From: CAYXTI01 sp964468495
GTDB taxonomy: Bacteria; Pseudomonadota; Alphaproteobacteria; Rickettsiales; Rickettsiaceae
Direction of reading: 5' to 3'
Length of the DNA stretch: 41,464 nucleotides
Assembly (NCBI GenBank): GCA_964468495.1
Contig: CAYXTI010000007.1
Span: 1 to 41,464 of the forward strand
Part shown: in pieces, positions 1-9,758 of the stretch
How positions within the stretch are numbered: the stretch's first letter is position 1
How the letters are laid out: every line of letters starts with the position of its first letter
Position numbers and translations under genes: made by a program
Notes under the pieces: generated by a model
Told to the model about the DNA's origin: nothing
Databases searched by the model: none
What the model saw: the letters and a program-made list of their open reading frames with translations, nothing else

Positions 1-37
1 GATTACTATAAAATAATCACTATTTAACAACATTTAT
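1..37. repeat. Diverged copy of the hook gene 3' end (pair with 185-221)
   Basis: Positions 1-37 align without gaps to 185-221, which hold the last codons, the TAG stop and the sequence just after the hook protein gene. I count five mismatches in 37, all transitions. On the minus strand both copies read Val-Lys-stop. The similarity fades after position 37, and the left copy is cut by the window edge, so its full extent is unknown. It may be the remnant of a local duplication. Nothing else is recognisable in 38-184. Confidence 0.5.
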
Positions 38-203
38 GCATATTGTTGTATTATTATATAGAAGTACAAAAATAATAGCCAATAAATCATTATAATCTTA
101 GCTTGTTAATATTTTCTACCGTGCTATAAAAGCACAAAACACCAAAAAATTAATAAACACTATATTTATTAGAGAATAAATAACGATTATTATAAAATAA
201 CCA

Positions 204-3176
204 CTATTTAACAGCACTTATAGCATTACTTTTAACTTCATTCTCCATATTTTTAGCCTTATATATAATATTTTGAAATATTACTCTATCTTGCATTTTT
301 ATCAAATTAGCACTATCATCAACAGTAGATTTTTCTATACTACTTTCAATAATAACTCCATTTGATCCAACTCCTGGTTTTTCATACTTTATAGGACCTG
401 AATATTTACTTTCTATGTAACTATTATTTCTAACTTCTTCTAATTGATTAATATTATTACATAATCCTAAAAGAAGTTGATATAATTGAGATGTTTCTCC
501 ATTAGTATAATAAGCTGTTACTATACCAGTATTATCAATAGTACATTTTTGAAATGAGCCAGTACTATAACCATTATTATCCATATTAATACTACTTTCT
601 GAATTATACTGAGTAAAATTTTTGGTTATCCAATCTATTTTTATTGAACTTTTATCGCTTCCATTATTATGAGCCACTGATAAATCATTTCCTAAGCCAA
701 CATAATCTATAACATGACCATTGCTATTAAAATTTAATCTTCCACTTTGGAGCAAAATATTATCTTGATTATATATCTCTACCGCCCACTTATTTTTAGC
801 TAATTTTCCAAAATATAAAGAGATATGAAATTGACAACCTAAACTATCAACTAAATCTAAGGTATGAGAAAAAATAGAACCTTTATCTTTATTATTTTTA
901 GTTTCTAAATCTAATAGCCTTTTTCCTACTACATCAGGATTATATAATTGATTATATAATACCTGGCTTCTATTAAGGTTAAAATAATCATACAATCTAC
1001 TAAATCTGTTTACTTTAAAATTATGCCCAACTTCATTACTTTTGGAAGAAGCAACTAATGAATTAGTTGCTAATTTACCGTTTTCTGGAATAAATTTTAT
1101 CAAACCTTTAGCCTTATCTACAAATGTTATAATATAATGCAACCCATTTTCTATTTTTAAGCCTGCAATATTATAATTTTGAGGTAAATCAGAAAACTCA
1201 ACAACATCACCTTTTTCATAATTATGAGAACCTAAATATAATATAACTTCTTCACTTCCTTCATTAGTTTCGAATATTTCTACCTGAATCTTATTATTTT
1301 CATTTATTCCAATTTTTTTATACCTTAATCCCTCTAATTGTGCTTCCCATTTATTTTCTATTAATTCAGTTGCTGCTATAGGAAATATAGTTAAAGGGGA
1401 TGAAGAAGAAGCTTCTCCTGCTAAAAAGTGTTCCAATGCATTAATAGTAAAGCTACCTTCATTAGTAGATTTTACAGTATAGCATCCTGCTGGCAATACA
1501 TAAAAATTATTATCAGCTTTAATAACTCCTGTTGTATTATCATAATTAATATAAACTATGTCATTTTGAGATAAATTATGACCATTAGCATTAATAATAA
1601 TATCATGTTCTGAGGTGGAAATTTGAACTTTAGAAGAAACTGCGTATATATCATCATTTCCTAATAAGGCCTTACTACAAGCTTTTCGCCAAAAGCCATT
1701 ACCCTCATATTGATTAGTTAAACTTAATGATTTTATTTGTTTATTTGTAACATCAAAAAATTGATCATTTGTATTTTCATTTAAAAAATTAACTGTAAAA
1801 TAATCTTCATTAATAGCACTCACCAAGTAAAACCCATCTTGAAGACTACTACCTACTCCAGAAATATATACTAAATCAAACTGAGCTAAATTATGATGAG
1901 GAGCAAAAATTGCTACTGTTAATTGTTTTTTATTATTACTAGCATCTGACATTTCAAGCTGCTTAATATAATTAATTTGCCGTTGACGGTATGATGTTCC
2001 TGTTATAGATAAATTATCAACAGCAGACTTAGCATTTATAATTACCTTATTTTTTGATTCTTTTTTTAATTCTAAAAACTTATTTTGACCTTTATTAATT
2101 TGATCTTCAAGAGATTTAATACTATTAAATCTAATTTCACCTTCAGAAGGTTCTTTTACATCAAATAAAAGTAACTCTTCTTTAATACAATTCATATTAC
2201 CACCAATATTAGAAAAACTCAGTCCTTTATTAGGATCTTGTGCAACCACATATAACCTACTATTATTAATTATTGCTTTAACCCCTGGTATATTATTGAT
2301 TAAAGAAGTTAATGTCCCTAAGGAATAGAAATAATTATCTCCAGTTTCTTCATTAGCATTTTCAGCTTTATAAAAAAACTTATATTCATTACCATCTATA
2401 GATAGCCTTAACCCATCATTATCTGAAATTCTAGGATCATTAAAATGCTCGTCAACCTTACTTGCACCAAAAATTTTACTATTATTGCCTATAGATTTAG
2501 ACATAGCTATCCCCCCATATGTCATAGTACTACGGACTGAGTTATCTTTACTTATAGTTAAACTATCTCCAATAGTTAATTCTCCATTATTATCAAACGA
2601 AGGTAATATGATATCATTATTTTCTGATAGATGTAATGTTATTCCTACACCTTTAATAGAGTTAGTATCAGTACTTAAATTTGCAGATACTATATTTATA
2701 GTATCTGATGCTTTAGGAGGATATATTTCATCTTGATTTATAATTACTTGCTCTAACCCTTGAATATTTTTAGTATTTATGCCTTTATTTTCAGGTTCTC
2801 CACCTTGTAAAATTTTTTTACCTAATAATATTTGATTAGCGCTATTTGATATATAACCTTCTTTATTTAAAGAAAATTCTCCATTTCTAGTATGAACCAC
2901 TGAATTATTATTATCCTTCTCTTCACTTACAGGAAAAAAACCATTACCCTGAATTGCTATATTTGTTGAAATCTGACTATTTTCTACTTCTCCTTGTATA
3001 TTAATAGATTTTTCTTCAACATAATTAATAGATGAAGAACCTCCTGCTTTTGAATATAAATTATGAAAAGTCCCTTCTTTAGTAAAATTACTATTAGATT
3101 TTACTATGTTATTAGCTATACAATCAATTGATTTATTACCTAAATTTATCGCTGAACTCAATAAATTATTACCCAT
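204..3176 (-). CDS. flgE: FlgE-like flagellar hook protein, unusually long
   Basis: The 990-residue product has the two ends expected of a flagellar rod/hook family protein. At the N-terminus, residues 8-37 resemble the alpha-helical rod segment (AINLGNKSIDCIANNIVKSN), followed by AIQGNGFF at 74-81 and HTRNGEFSLNKEGYI at 95-109. At the C-terminus, LVDSLGCQFHISLYFG (775-790) matches the hook D2 segment, NTGIVTAYYTNGE (882-894) the region before the last domain, and 945-982 is the closing helix with the family's S-x-VD pattern. FlgE polymerises into the hook joining the basal body rod to the filament. Members are commonly about 400 residues or somewhat more, so this one is greatly enlarged in the middle. 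Three related beta-type modules sit there, at about 416-464, 514-579 and 627-698, each with an HN-x(5)-D-x-V core. No neighbouring flagellar gene is visible on the left. FlgK or another hook/rod paralogue is a less likely alternative. Confidence 0.75.
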   Translation of the reverse strand: MGNNLLSSAINLGNKSIDCIANNIVKSNSNFTKEGTFHNLYSKAGGSSSINYVEEKSINIQGEVENSQISTNIAIQGNGFFPVSEEKDNNNSVVHTRNGEFSLNKEGYISNSANQILLGKKILQGGEPENKGINTKNIQGLEQVIINQDEIYPPKASDTINIVSANLSTDTNSIKGVGITLHLSENNDIILPSFDNNGELTIGDSLTISKDNSVRSTMTYGGIAMSKSIGNNSKIFGASKVDEHFNDPRISDNDGLRLSIDGNEYKFFYKAENANEETGDNYFYSLGTLTSLINNIPGVKAIINNSRLYVVAQDPNKGLSFSNIGGNMNCIKEELLLFDVKEPSEGEIRFNSIKSLEDQINKGQNKFLELKKESKNKVIINAKSAVDNLSITGTSYRQRQINYIKQLEMSDASNNKKQLTVAIFAPHHNLAQFDLVYISGVGSSLQDGFYLVSAINEDYFTVNFLNENTNDQFFDVTNKQIKSLSLTNQYEGNGFWRKACSKALLGNDDIYAVSSKVQISTSEHDIIINANGHNLSQNDIVYINYDNTTGVIKADNNFYVLPAGCYTVKSTNEGSFTINALEHFLAGEASSSSPLTIFPIAATELIENKWEAQLEGLRYKKIGINENNKIQVEIFETNEGSEEVILYLGSHNYEKGDVVEFSDLPQNYNIAGLKIENGLHYIITFVDKAKGLIKFIPENGKLATNSLVASSKSNEVGHNFKVNRFSRLYDYFNLNRSQVLYNQLYNPDVVGKRLLDLETKNNKDKGSIFSHTLDLVDSLGCQFHISLYFGKLAKNKWAVEIYNQDNILLQSGRLNFNSNGHVIDYVGLGNDLSVAHNNGSDKSSIKIDWITKNFTQYNSESSINMDNNGYSTGSFQKCTIDNTGIVTAYYTNGETSQLYQLLLGLCNNINQLEEVRNNSYIESKYSGPIKYEKPGVGSNGVIIESSIEKSTVDDSANLIKMQDRVIFQNIIYKAKNMENEVKSNAISAVK

Positions 3177-3302
3177 AAAATGAATACTCTTTAAAAATTA
3201 AAAATTACTGATTATTTAATTAAAATAATATTTTTTGCAGTATACACAGCATAAATTATGCCATAAAATCTAAAATAAATTAATATAAGTATAATTTTTC
3301 AA

Positions 3303-3332
3303 AAATAAAAATAAAAAAATTTATTTTTATTT
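3303..3332. repeat. Perfect 13-bp A/T inverted repeat between flgE and metG
   Basis: Arms 3303-3315 and 3320-3332 are exact reverse complements around a four-base loop, built only of A and T. It lies in the divergent gap between the hook gene and metG, where promoters for both genes must sit. It could be an operator, a cruciform-prone spacer or chance in A/T-only sequence. No clear terminator T-run follows on the plus side. Confidence 0.3.
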
Positions 3333-3457
3333 GCAAAAAAAATACTAGGATGTATTTTCTTTAAATGAATAACTTATATAGTAAATATAAAATCGCATAA
3401 TTTATTAACAAAAAAGCTAATTATATATAAAAAAAACTAAGAAAAAACTTCCATTTT

Positions 3458-4993
3458 ATGAATAATTTTTATATAACCACCCCAATTTACTATGTAAATG
3501 ATATTCCTCATATTGGTCATGCATACACTAACCTAGTATGCGATGTAATTGCTCGTTTTATGAAACTAAGTGGCAAAAAAGTAAATTTCATTACAGGCAC
3601 AGATGAGCATGGATTAAAAATAGAAAAAGCAGCAAAAAAGCTAAAATTAGCTCCTCAAGAATTTGTTGATAAAATATCAGTTAATTTTAACATAATGAAT
3701 AAAAAATTATTTATCTCAAATAATGATTTTATTAGAACAACAGAACAAAAACATAAAGAAGCTGTACAATATTTTTGGCAAAAACTTTATAAAAGTGGAA
3801 ATATTTACCTTGGAGAATATGAAGGATGGTATTCTATTCAAGATGAAGCTTATTACAATATATCTGAACTTAACAATAAAGGTTTGGCACCTACAGGAGC
3901 AAAAGTAGAATTAATAAAGGAACCTAGCTATTTTTTTGCATTATCAAAATGGCAAAATAAATTACTAGAATATTATGATAATAATCCAAATTTTATTCTT
4001 CCTAAAAATCGAAAACATGAAATAATTAATTTTGTTAAAAGCGGATTAAATGATTTATCTATATCAAGAACTAGCTTTAAATGGGGGATTACTGTTCCTG
4101 GAAATAATAACCATATAATATATGTATGGTTAGATGCTTTAGTAAATTATTTATCTATACTTGGATACCCTAAATTAGGGTATCAAAAATTTTGGCCTGC
4201 TTCTATACATGTAATAGGGAAAGATATATTAAGATTTCATGCAATATTTTGGCCTGCATTTTTAATGGCAGCTGGGTTAGAACTGCCAAAATCAATTTTA
4301 GCTCATGGATGGTGGCTTAATGATGGAGAAAAAATGTCTAAATCAAAAGGAAATGTTATTAATCCTATAGAATTAGTAGACCAATTTGGTTTAGACCAAG
4401 TCAGATATTATTTAATACGAGAAATATCTCTTGGCAACGATGGAAATTATTCGCCTAAAACTTTACTCTTACGTAATAATAGTGAGTTATCTAATAAAAT
4501 TGGTAACTTAATACAACGCACTCTTACTTTTATATATAATCATTATAATGGAGTAATTTCTAATATTACCAATAATTTCATTGATGATATATATTATTTA
4601 TCAGAGGCTTCTAAAATTTTCAACTATATTCAATCTATAATCCAAAAAAATACAATTATAATAAATAACTCTTATAATATTAATAATATTTTAGAAAATA
4701 TTATTAATATTAGTGAAAAAAGCAATATATATATTAATCAACAAGCTCCTTGGATAATAAAAAATCAAAATCAAGATCTAACAAAAAAAATTATATATTC
4801 AATAACTGAAATGATTAGGTATATAGGAATAATGCTACAACCATTTATTCCTAATAGTGCTAATACTATACTTAATAGTATAGGAGTAGATGTTAATCAT
4901 AGGCAATTTAAACATTTAACAAAACAATATGCTTTAAAAAGTATTAAAATAATAAATAAACCTATTCCTATTTTTCCTAGAATAAAGTTATGA
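3458..4993 (+). CDS. metG: Methionyl-tRNA synthetase
   Basis: Cytoplasmic class I aminoacyl-tRNA synthetase that charges tRNA-Met and the initiator tRNA with methionine. The 511-residue protein opens with TPIYYVNDIPHIGHAYT, holding the HIGH signature at residues 18-21. The KMSKS loop is at 292-296 (EKMSKSKGN). The connective insert reads GWYSIQDEAYY and has no Cys-x2-Cys knuckles, so this is the zinc-free MetG type common in Alphaproteobacteria. The anticodon-binding helical domain fills the C-terminal third, including the QQAPWIIK motif. There is no C-terminal tRNA-binding extension, which fits the short length. The stop codon overlaps the start of tatD by four bases (ATGA), so the two are probably translationally coupled. 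Confidence 0.96.
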   Translation: MNNFYITTPIYYVNDIPHIGHAYTNLVCDVIARFMKLSGKKVNFITGTDEHGLKIEKAAKKLKLAPQEFVDKISVNFNIMNKKLFISNNDFIRTTEQKHKEAVQYFWQKLYKSGNIYLGEYEGWYSIQDEAYYNISELNNKGLAPTGAKVELIKEPSYFFALSKWQNKLLEYYDNNPNFILPKNRKHEIINFVKSGLNDLSISRTSFKWGITVPGNNNHIIYVWLDALVNYLSILGYPKLGYQKFWPASIHVIGKDILRFHAIFWPAFLMAAGLELPKSILAHGWWLNDGEKMSKSKGNVINPIELVDQFGLDQVRYYLIREISLGNDGNYSPKTLLLRNNSELSNKIGNLIQRTLTFIYNHYNGVISNITNNFIDDIYYLSEASKIFNYIQSIIQKNTIIINNSYNINNILENIINISEKSNIYINQQAPWIIKNQNQDLTKKIIYSITEMIRYIGIMLQPFIPNSANTILNSIGVDVNHRQFKHLTKQYALKSIKIINKPIPIFPRIKL

Positions 4994-5778
4994 ATAATGA
5001 TCTAATTATTGTAGATTCACATTGCCATTTAGACATGATTAATAACAATAATAACACTGATATTATTACTAGAGCAAATAATTCAGGAGTGCGTTATTTG
5101 CAAACAATTTGCACTAAAATAGAAAATTTTAATAAAATTAAAATCTTAGCTGAACAATTTTGCAATGTTTTTGCCTCTGTTGGAATTCACCCTTTAGAAG
5201 TAAATAACTCAATATTATATCAACAATTAGTAACTTTATCTAAACATAAAAAAATTATTAGTTTTGGGGAAACAGGATTAGATTATTTTAATAATATAAG
5301 TAACAATCAGAAAACACTACAATATCAATCCTTTCAACAACATATTTATGCGGCACAAACTACTAATCTACCTATTGTAATACATAATAGAAATTCTGAT
5401 GATGATCTTATTAAAATTTTAAGTACAGAAAAAAAATATAAAGATTTTTCCGGCGTAATACATTGCTTTACCTCTTCTACTAATATTGCAAAAAAGGTTC
5501 TAGACCTTGGTATGTATATATCTATTAGTGGAATAGTTACATTTAAAAATGCTGCAAAATTACAAGATACCATAAAATATATACCACTTGATAAATTGTT
5601 ACTCGAAACAGATGCTCCTTTTTTAGCCCCTGTTCCAAAGAGAGGAACTATCAATGAGCCATCTTTTTTAAAATATACATTAGAATTTATTGCAAACCAA
5701 AAAGATATTACTACACAATTATTAGCTAATTATACTACGAATAACTTTTTTTCGCTTTTTAAAAAAGCACAAAGATAA
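4990..5778 (+). CDS. tatD: TatD family metal-dependent hydrolase (DNase)
   Basis: The 262-residue TIM-barrel amidohydrolase-fold protein shows all the usual metal-site motifs: DSHCHLD near the N-terminus (two His ligands), GETGLDYF with the bridging Glu, VIHNR, IHCFT and ETDAPFLAP near the C-terminus with the catalytic Asp. TatD proteins are metal-dependent nucleases with 3'-5' exonuclease activity on DNA. The exact physiological role of YcfH-type members is less settled. It follows metG with an ATGA overlap, a pairing found in many Alphaproteobacteria, and probably shares its transcript. It ends only 19 bases from the convergent murA. Confidence 0.92.
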   Translation: MNNDLIIVDSHCHLDMINNNNNTDIITRANNSGVRYLQTICTKIENFNKIKILAEQFCNVFASVGIHPLEVNNSILYQQLVTLSKHKKIISFGETGLDYFNNISNNQKTLQYQSFQQHIYAAQTTNLPIVIHNRNSDDDLIKILSTEKKYKDFSGVIHCFTSSTNIAKKVLDLGMYISISGIVTFKNAAKLQDTIKYIPLDKLLLETDAPFLAPVPKRGTINEPSFLKYTLEFIANQKDITTQLLANYTTNNFFSLFKKAQR

Positions 5779-5799
5779 AAATCTTTCCCAATTTTTTTT
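5771..5799 (+). terminator. Candidate intrinsic terminator of metG-tatD
   Basis: A six-pair stem (5771-5776 with 5781-5786, loop AAAA) is followed by CCCAA and then eight T residues at 5792-5799. The tatD stop codon lies inside the stem. The stem is mostly A:T and therefore weak, but its position and T-run fit termination before the convergent murA. Confidence 0.4.
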
Positions 5800-7072
5800 A
5801 TTTATCTTTTTGCCTTATAATATCGGCTCCACATTTAAAAAGCTTACTTTCCATTGCTTCATATCCTCTATCTAAATGGTATATTCTATGGATAACTGTT
5901 TTTCCATGAGCTGCTAAAGCTGCTAAAACAAGAGAAGCAGAGGCTCTAAGATCACTAGCCATAAGTTCTGATCCGCTTAAGCTAGTCACGCCTATAATTG
6001 TTGCTTCATTACCATTAACAGAAATCTGCGCTCCCATTCTACATAATTCTGCTACATGCATAAATCTATTTTCAAAAATATTTTCAGTAATAATAGATGT
6101 TCCAGAGGCTATAGTCATTAACGACATAAACTGGGCTTGTAGATCAGTAGAAAATCCTGGATAAGGACTAGTATTAATATTAATAGGAGCAATTATAGAT
6201 GAACTATTTACATCTATGTAGTCTTTATATAAGTTAATCTTTACTCCTGCCTTTTGTAATGGAGTTATTAAATTTGTTAACATACTGTAATTAACTATAT
6301 TATGCATCCTTAACTGACCTTTAGTAATTGCAGCAGCTATCATGTATGTACCAGCTTCTATTCTATCTGCTATTACTTTATGTCTAGTTCCTCCTAATTT
6401 TTTTTTACCTATAATCACTAAATTATTAGTCCCTATTCCATAAATTTCTGCTCCCATATTAATTAAACACCTACATAAATCAATTACTTCAGGTTCTTTA
6501 GCACAATTGATAATGCTAGATTCTCCCTTAGCTAATACCGCAGCTAAAATTGCAGTAATAGTAGCACCTACTGAATATTTATTAAAAACTATTTTATTGC
6601 CAATTAAATATTTTTCTTTTATTTTTGCATGAATATAGCCTTCAACAATATTAATGCTTGCTCCTAGTACTTTTAAAGCCATAATATGTAAATCTATTTT
6701 TCGCACTCCAATTGCACACCCACCTGGAAAAGAAACTTTAGCCTCCCCTAACCTAGCTAAAAGTGGAGCAAGAACCCATATTGAAGCTCTCATTTTTCTT
6801 ACAATATCATACGGAGCAACAAAATTATTTATTTCGCTTGATATTAAAGTAATAGTATTGTTATCAGATATATTATCTATAATTTTAACACCATGATTCA
6901 ATAATAAATGCTTCATAGTATTGATATCTGATAGTTTAGGTATATTTAAAATTATTAAAGGCTGATCTGTTAATAAAGAAGCTACCATTATAGGTAATGA
7001 TGAATTTTTTGATCCGCTAATATATACATCTCCTAATAACCTATTTCCACCATATATAACTAAGTTATCCAT
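5798..7072 (-). CDS. murA: UDP-N-acetylglucosamine 1-carboxyvinyltransferase
   Basis: MurA transfers enolpyruvyl from PEP to UDP-GlcNAc, the first committed step of peptidoglycan precursor synthesis in the cytoplasm. The 424 residues are the normal family length. Substrate-binding Lys-Asn is at 22-23 (SKNSSLPIMV). The catalytic loop PGGCAIGVRKIDLHI holds Cys119, the residue alkylated by fosfomycin in sensitive enzymes. The acid/base Asp of the STDLQAQF motif is at 310, and RASASLVLAALAA is near the end. All expected catalytic residues are present, so the cell probably makes a peptidoglycan precursor. It is transcribed in the same direction as rpsA, 212 bases downstream, and ends tail to tail with tatD. 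Confidence 0.96.
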   Translation of the reverse strand: MDNLVIYGGNRLLGDVYISGSKNSSLPIMVASLLTDQPLIILNIPKLSDINTMKHLLLNHGVKIIDNISDNNTITLISSEINNFVAPYDIVRKMRASIWVLAPLLARLGEAKVSFPGGCAIGVRKIDLHIMALKVLGASINIVEGYIHAKIKEKYLIGNKIVFNKYSVGATITAILAAVLAKGESSIINCAKEPEVIDLCRCLINMGAEIYGIGTNNLVIIGKKKLGGTRHKVIADRIEAGTYMIAAAITKGQLRMHNIVNYSMLTNLITPLQKAGVKINLYKDYIDVNSSSIIAPININTSPYPGFSTDLQAQFMSLMTIASGTSIITENIFENRFMHVAELCRMGAQISVNGNEATIIGVTSLSGSELMASDLRASASLVLAALAAHGKTVIHRIYHLDRGYEAMESKLFKCGADIIRQKDK

Positions 7073-7259
7073 ACTTAAATATAGTACTCTAGATTAGTTA
7101 ATAAAAAGTTCTTAGCTTCAATATGATAAATATACATAAAAATAATTTTTATTAATTTAATACTAAAAACTATTATGCTTACTTAAAGCTAATATTTTAG
7201 AAATTAACCGCTACTAATAAAAATATAACACCTTAATTATTTTATTTTTTATATTCTAC

Positions 7260-7288
7260 CTAATATAATTTAAATAGTTTTATGTCAA
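7260..7288 (-). promoter_or_regulatory. Candidate sigma70 promoter for murA
   Basis: On the minus strand a perfect TTGACA (7283-7288) overlaps the rpsA stop codon. With a 17-base spacer the -10 would be TATTAG (7260-7265). With a 15-base spacer TATATT (7262-7267) is the better hexamer. It would leave a leader of roughly 180 bases before murA. It is suggestive only, because TATATT-like strings are common in such AT-rich DNA. Confidence 0.35.
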
Positions 7289-9036
7289 TGAGATATCTTT
7301 TTATTATTATTACTGCTTTGCTCTCCAAGTGCAGCTCCAAGAATATCCCCTAAACTAGCACCACTATCAGTAGAACCATATTCTTTTATAGTTCTTTTAC
7401 GTTCATCGCTTTCAAAAGCCTTCACTGATAAATATACTTTACCAAGCACCTTATCTATAGAAATAACTTTAGCATCAAATCTATCATCAAAAGCAAATCT
7501 ATTAGGTTTTTGATCTTGCTTTTCTAAAGATAATTCACTCTTTTTAATAAACCCTAGAATATTATTTTCTAAACTAACTTCTACTCCATCATCACTCACC
7601 TTAACTACCTTACAAGTTAACACTGCATTTTTTTTAATATTGCTTAACTCATCAAACTCATTCTTTTTAGTAAGTTGCTTTATACCCAATGCAATTCTAC
7701 TCTTAGCAACATCAACGCTTAACACTTTACACTTGATTTGATCTCCTTTTTTATAATTTTTTAGTAAATCAGTACCCTTCTCTGTCCAACTAATATCAGA
7801 TTCATGTACCATTCCATCTACATGTCCATAATCACCTGCAATAGAGATAAACATCCCATATTCTGTAATATTTCTAATTACCCCATTTATTATACTATCA
7901 ACTGGATTATCCTTAACAAAGCTAACCATAGGGTTTTCAACACATTTTTTTATACTTAAAGATACTCGATGTTTTTCTATGTCAACATCTAATACAACAA
8001 AATCTACTTCTTGCCCTATAGAAAGAACCTTTTTAGGGTGTTGAACTGTTTTTCCCCATTGTATTTCTGATGAATGTACTAATCCCTCTATTCCATTTTT
8101 CAATTCTATAAAAGCTCCATAATCAGTAATATTAGTAATTTTTCCTTTTATAACTTTATCTAAAGGAAATTCTTTCTTAATACTTTGCCATGGATTTACA
8201 TCTAATTGTTTCATGCCAAGAGAAATTCTTTTTGTTTCTTCATTATACTTTATTACAGATACTTTTACTTCTTGTCCAAAACTTAATATTTCAGAAGGAT
8301 GATTAATTCTACTCCAAGATATATCAGTAACATGCAATAATCCATCTATATTACCAAGGTCAATAAAAGCTCCATAATCAGTAATATTTTTTACAACTCC
8401 TTCAAGAATCATTCCTTCTTTTATTTGTGAAAGCATTTCCTCTCTAGCTTCTGCTCTTGACTCTTCTAAAACAGCTCTTCTAGAAACTATTATATTGCCA
8501 AGTTTTTTATCCATTTTTAGGATTTCAAAAGAATGCTGTATATCCATAATTAATGAAGGGTCCTTAACTGGTCTTACATCAAGCTGACTACCAGGCAAAA
8601 AAGCTACCACACCATCTATATCAACTGTAAACCCTCCTTTTACCCTTCCAAATATTGAGCCTAATACATGTTTTTTTTGCTCAAATAATTGTTCTAATTT
8701 TTGCCAAGATTTTTCTCTAATTGCTTTTACTCTACTTAAAATTGTTCCTTTTCTACTTTCTACTTTTTCGACATAAACATCTATAGCATCTCCAACATTA
8801 GGTATATCTTTTTTATTATCTAAGCAAAACTCTGATATGGGGATACGAGCTTCATTTTTCAGGCCAACATCTACAACCACTACTTCAGAACTAGTTTCAA
8901 TTACATAACCTTGAACTACTGTTCCTTCTTTTATCTCATCTATTTTTACTGACTCTAATAAATCAGTAAAATTTTCATTAACAGAAGGTAAATCCTGTAA
9001 TTGAGCAACAAACCGTTTTTTTGTCTTTAAAATCAT
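7285..9036 (-). CDS. rpsA: 30S ribosomal protein S1
   Basis: Ribosomal protein S1 binds mRNA on the small subunit and helps initiate translation of leaders with weak Shine-Dalgarno sequences. That role matters in a genome like this, where few gene starts show a strong one. Six S1/OB-fold repeats can be placed at about residues 36-104, 122-187, 207-276, 293-363, 380-453 and 468-539. Repeats 3 and 4 carry the clearest ITDYGAFI signature. The tail STDSGASLGDILGAAL is the typical proteobacterial S1 ending. At 583 residues it is slightly longer than the E. coli protein, mainly at the C-terminus. It lies 57 bases downstream of cmk in the same direction, the conserved cmk-rpsA arrangement. Confidence 0.97.
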   Translation of the reverse strand: MILKTKKRFVAQLQDLPSVNENFTDLLESVKIDEIKEGTVVQGYVIETSSEVVVVDVGLKNEARIPISEFCLDNKKDIPNVGDAIDVYVEKVESRKGTILSRVKAIREKSWQKLEQLFEQKKHVLGSIFGRVKGGFTVDIDGVVAFLPGSQLDVRPVKDPSLIMDIQHSFEILKMDKKLGNIIVSRRAVLEESRAEAREEMLSQIKEGMILEGVVKNITDYGAFIDLGNIDGLLHVTDISWSRINHPSEILSFGQEVKVSVIKYNEETKRISLGMKQLDVNPWQSIKKEFPLDKVIKGKITNITDYGAFIELKNGIEGLVHSSEIQWGKTVQHPKKVLSIGQEVDFVVLDVDIEKHRVSLSIKKCVENPMVSFVKDNPVDSIINGVIRNITEYGMFISIAGDYGHVDGMVHESDISWTEKGTDLLKNYKKGDQIKCKVLSVDVAKSRIALGIKQLTKKNEFDELSNIKKNAVLTCKVVKVSDDGVEVSLENNILGFIKKSELSLEKQDQKPNRFAFDDRFDAKVISIDKVLGKVYLSVKAFESDERKRTIKEYGSTDSGASLGDILGAALGEQSSNNNKKISH

Positions 9037-9093
9037 AAAATAAACTAAAAAATATTACCTAAGAACAATTATAAAAATAAACATCTCCACATG

Positions 9094-9744
9094 CTATCCT
9101 ATAAAAGCCTTAATTTTCTCTATGACCTGAAATGGACTAAGATTAGTACTATCAATAATCAATGCATCAGATGCCGTTTTTAAAGGAGAACTATATCGAT
9201 TTTTATCTAAATTATCTCTTTTATGTATCTGTTTCAATACCTCACTTAGTATACATATTTTTTTCTGCTCTTGCAACTGTTTAAATCTTCTAAGAGCTCT
9301 TGTATTGACATCTGCATCTATAAAAATTTTGAGATCAGATTCAGGTAATAATACTGTTCCAATATCACGCCCCTCAACAACTATTCTTTTATGCTTGTTA
9401 ATTATTACAGTTAAACAAGAATTAATATTATTACGAATATTTTGTTTTATAGCAACAACTGAAGCAAATTGAGCTATTTCTTCGTTATTTAAATCAACTT
9501 TATCTTCTAGTTTAAAATTGATTAAATTTAAGCTTAGATAATTAATATAATTACTATTAGCTGGGATATTATTTTTTAAACATAAATATGCTAATTTTCT
9601 GTATAACATTCCTGATGCTAAACATTCCAAATTAAATTCTTGAGCTAACATTTTTGCTATAAGCCCTTTTCCTGATGCTGCAGTACCATCAATTGCTACT
9701 GTAAAATTTTTTGTTAAATTATACGCTTTATTTTTTAAACACAT
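9094..9744 (-). CDS. cmk: Cytidylate kinase
   Basis: Phosphorylates CMP and dCMP to the diphosphates using ATP, in pyrimidine nucleotide salvage. The 216-residue protein has the P-loop IDGTAASGKG (residues 18-27), the VVEGRDIGTVLLPESDLKIFIDAD core with the GRD signature, and the lid/substrate segment RDNLDKNRYSSPLKTASDA with its spaced Arg and Asp residues. The N-terminal dozen residues before TVAIDG are variable, so the exact start is less certain than the reading frame. The gene precedes rpsA, a very widespread neighbour pair, and the two probably form one transcript. Confidence 0.95.
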   Translation of the reverse strand: MCLKNKAYNLTKNFTVAIDGTAASGKGLIAKMLAQEFNLECLASGMLYRKLAYLCLKNNIPANSNYINYLSLNLINFKLEDKVDLNNEEIAQFASVVAIKQNIRNNINSCLTVIINKHKRIVVEGRDIGTVLLPESDLKIFIDADVNTRALRRFKQLQEQKKICILSEVLKQIHKRDNLDKNRYSSPLKTASDALIIDSTNLSPFQVIEKIKAFIG

Positions 9745-9758
9745 AACCGCTTTAGTAA

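Noticed and set aside
3177..3457. SAM-type riboswitch or T-box before metG
   Set aside because: The leader is almost pure A/T with a single A:T hairpin. No conserved riboswitch core is visible, and T-boxes are not expected in Alphaproteobacteria.
4990..5778. tatD product as part of twin-arginine export
   Set aside because: TatD proteins are nucleases not required for Tat transport, and no tatA, tatB or tatC gene is near.
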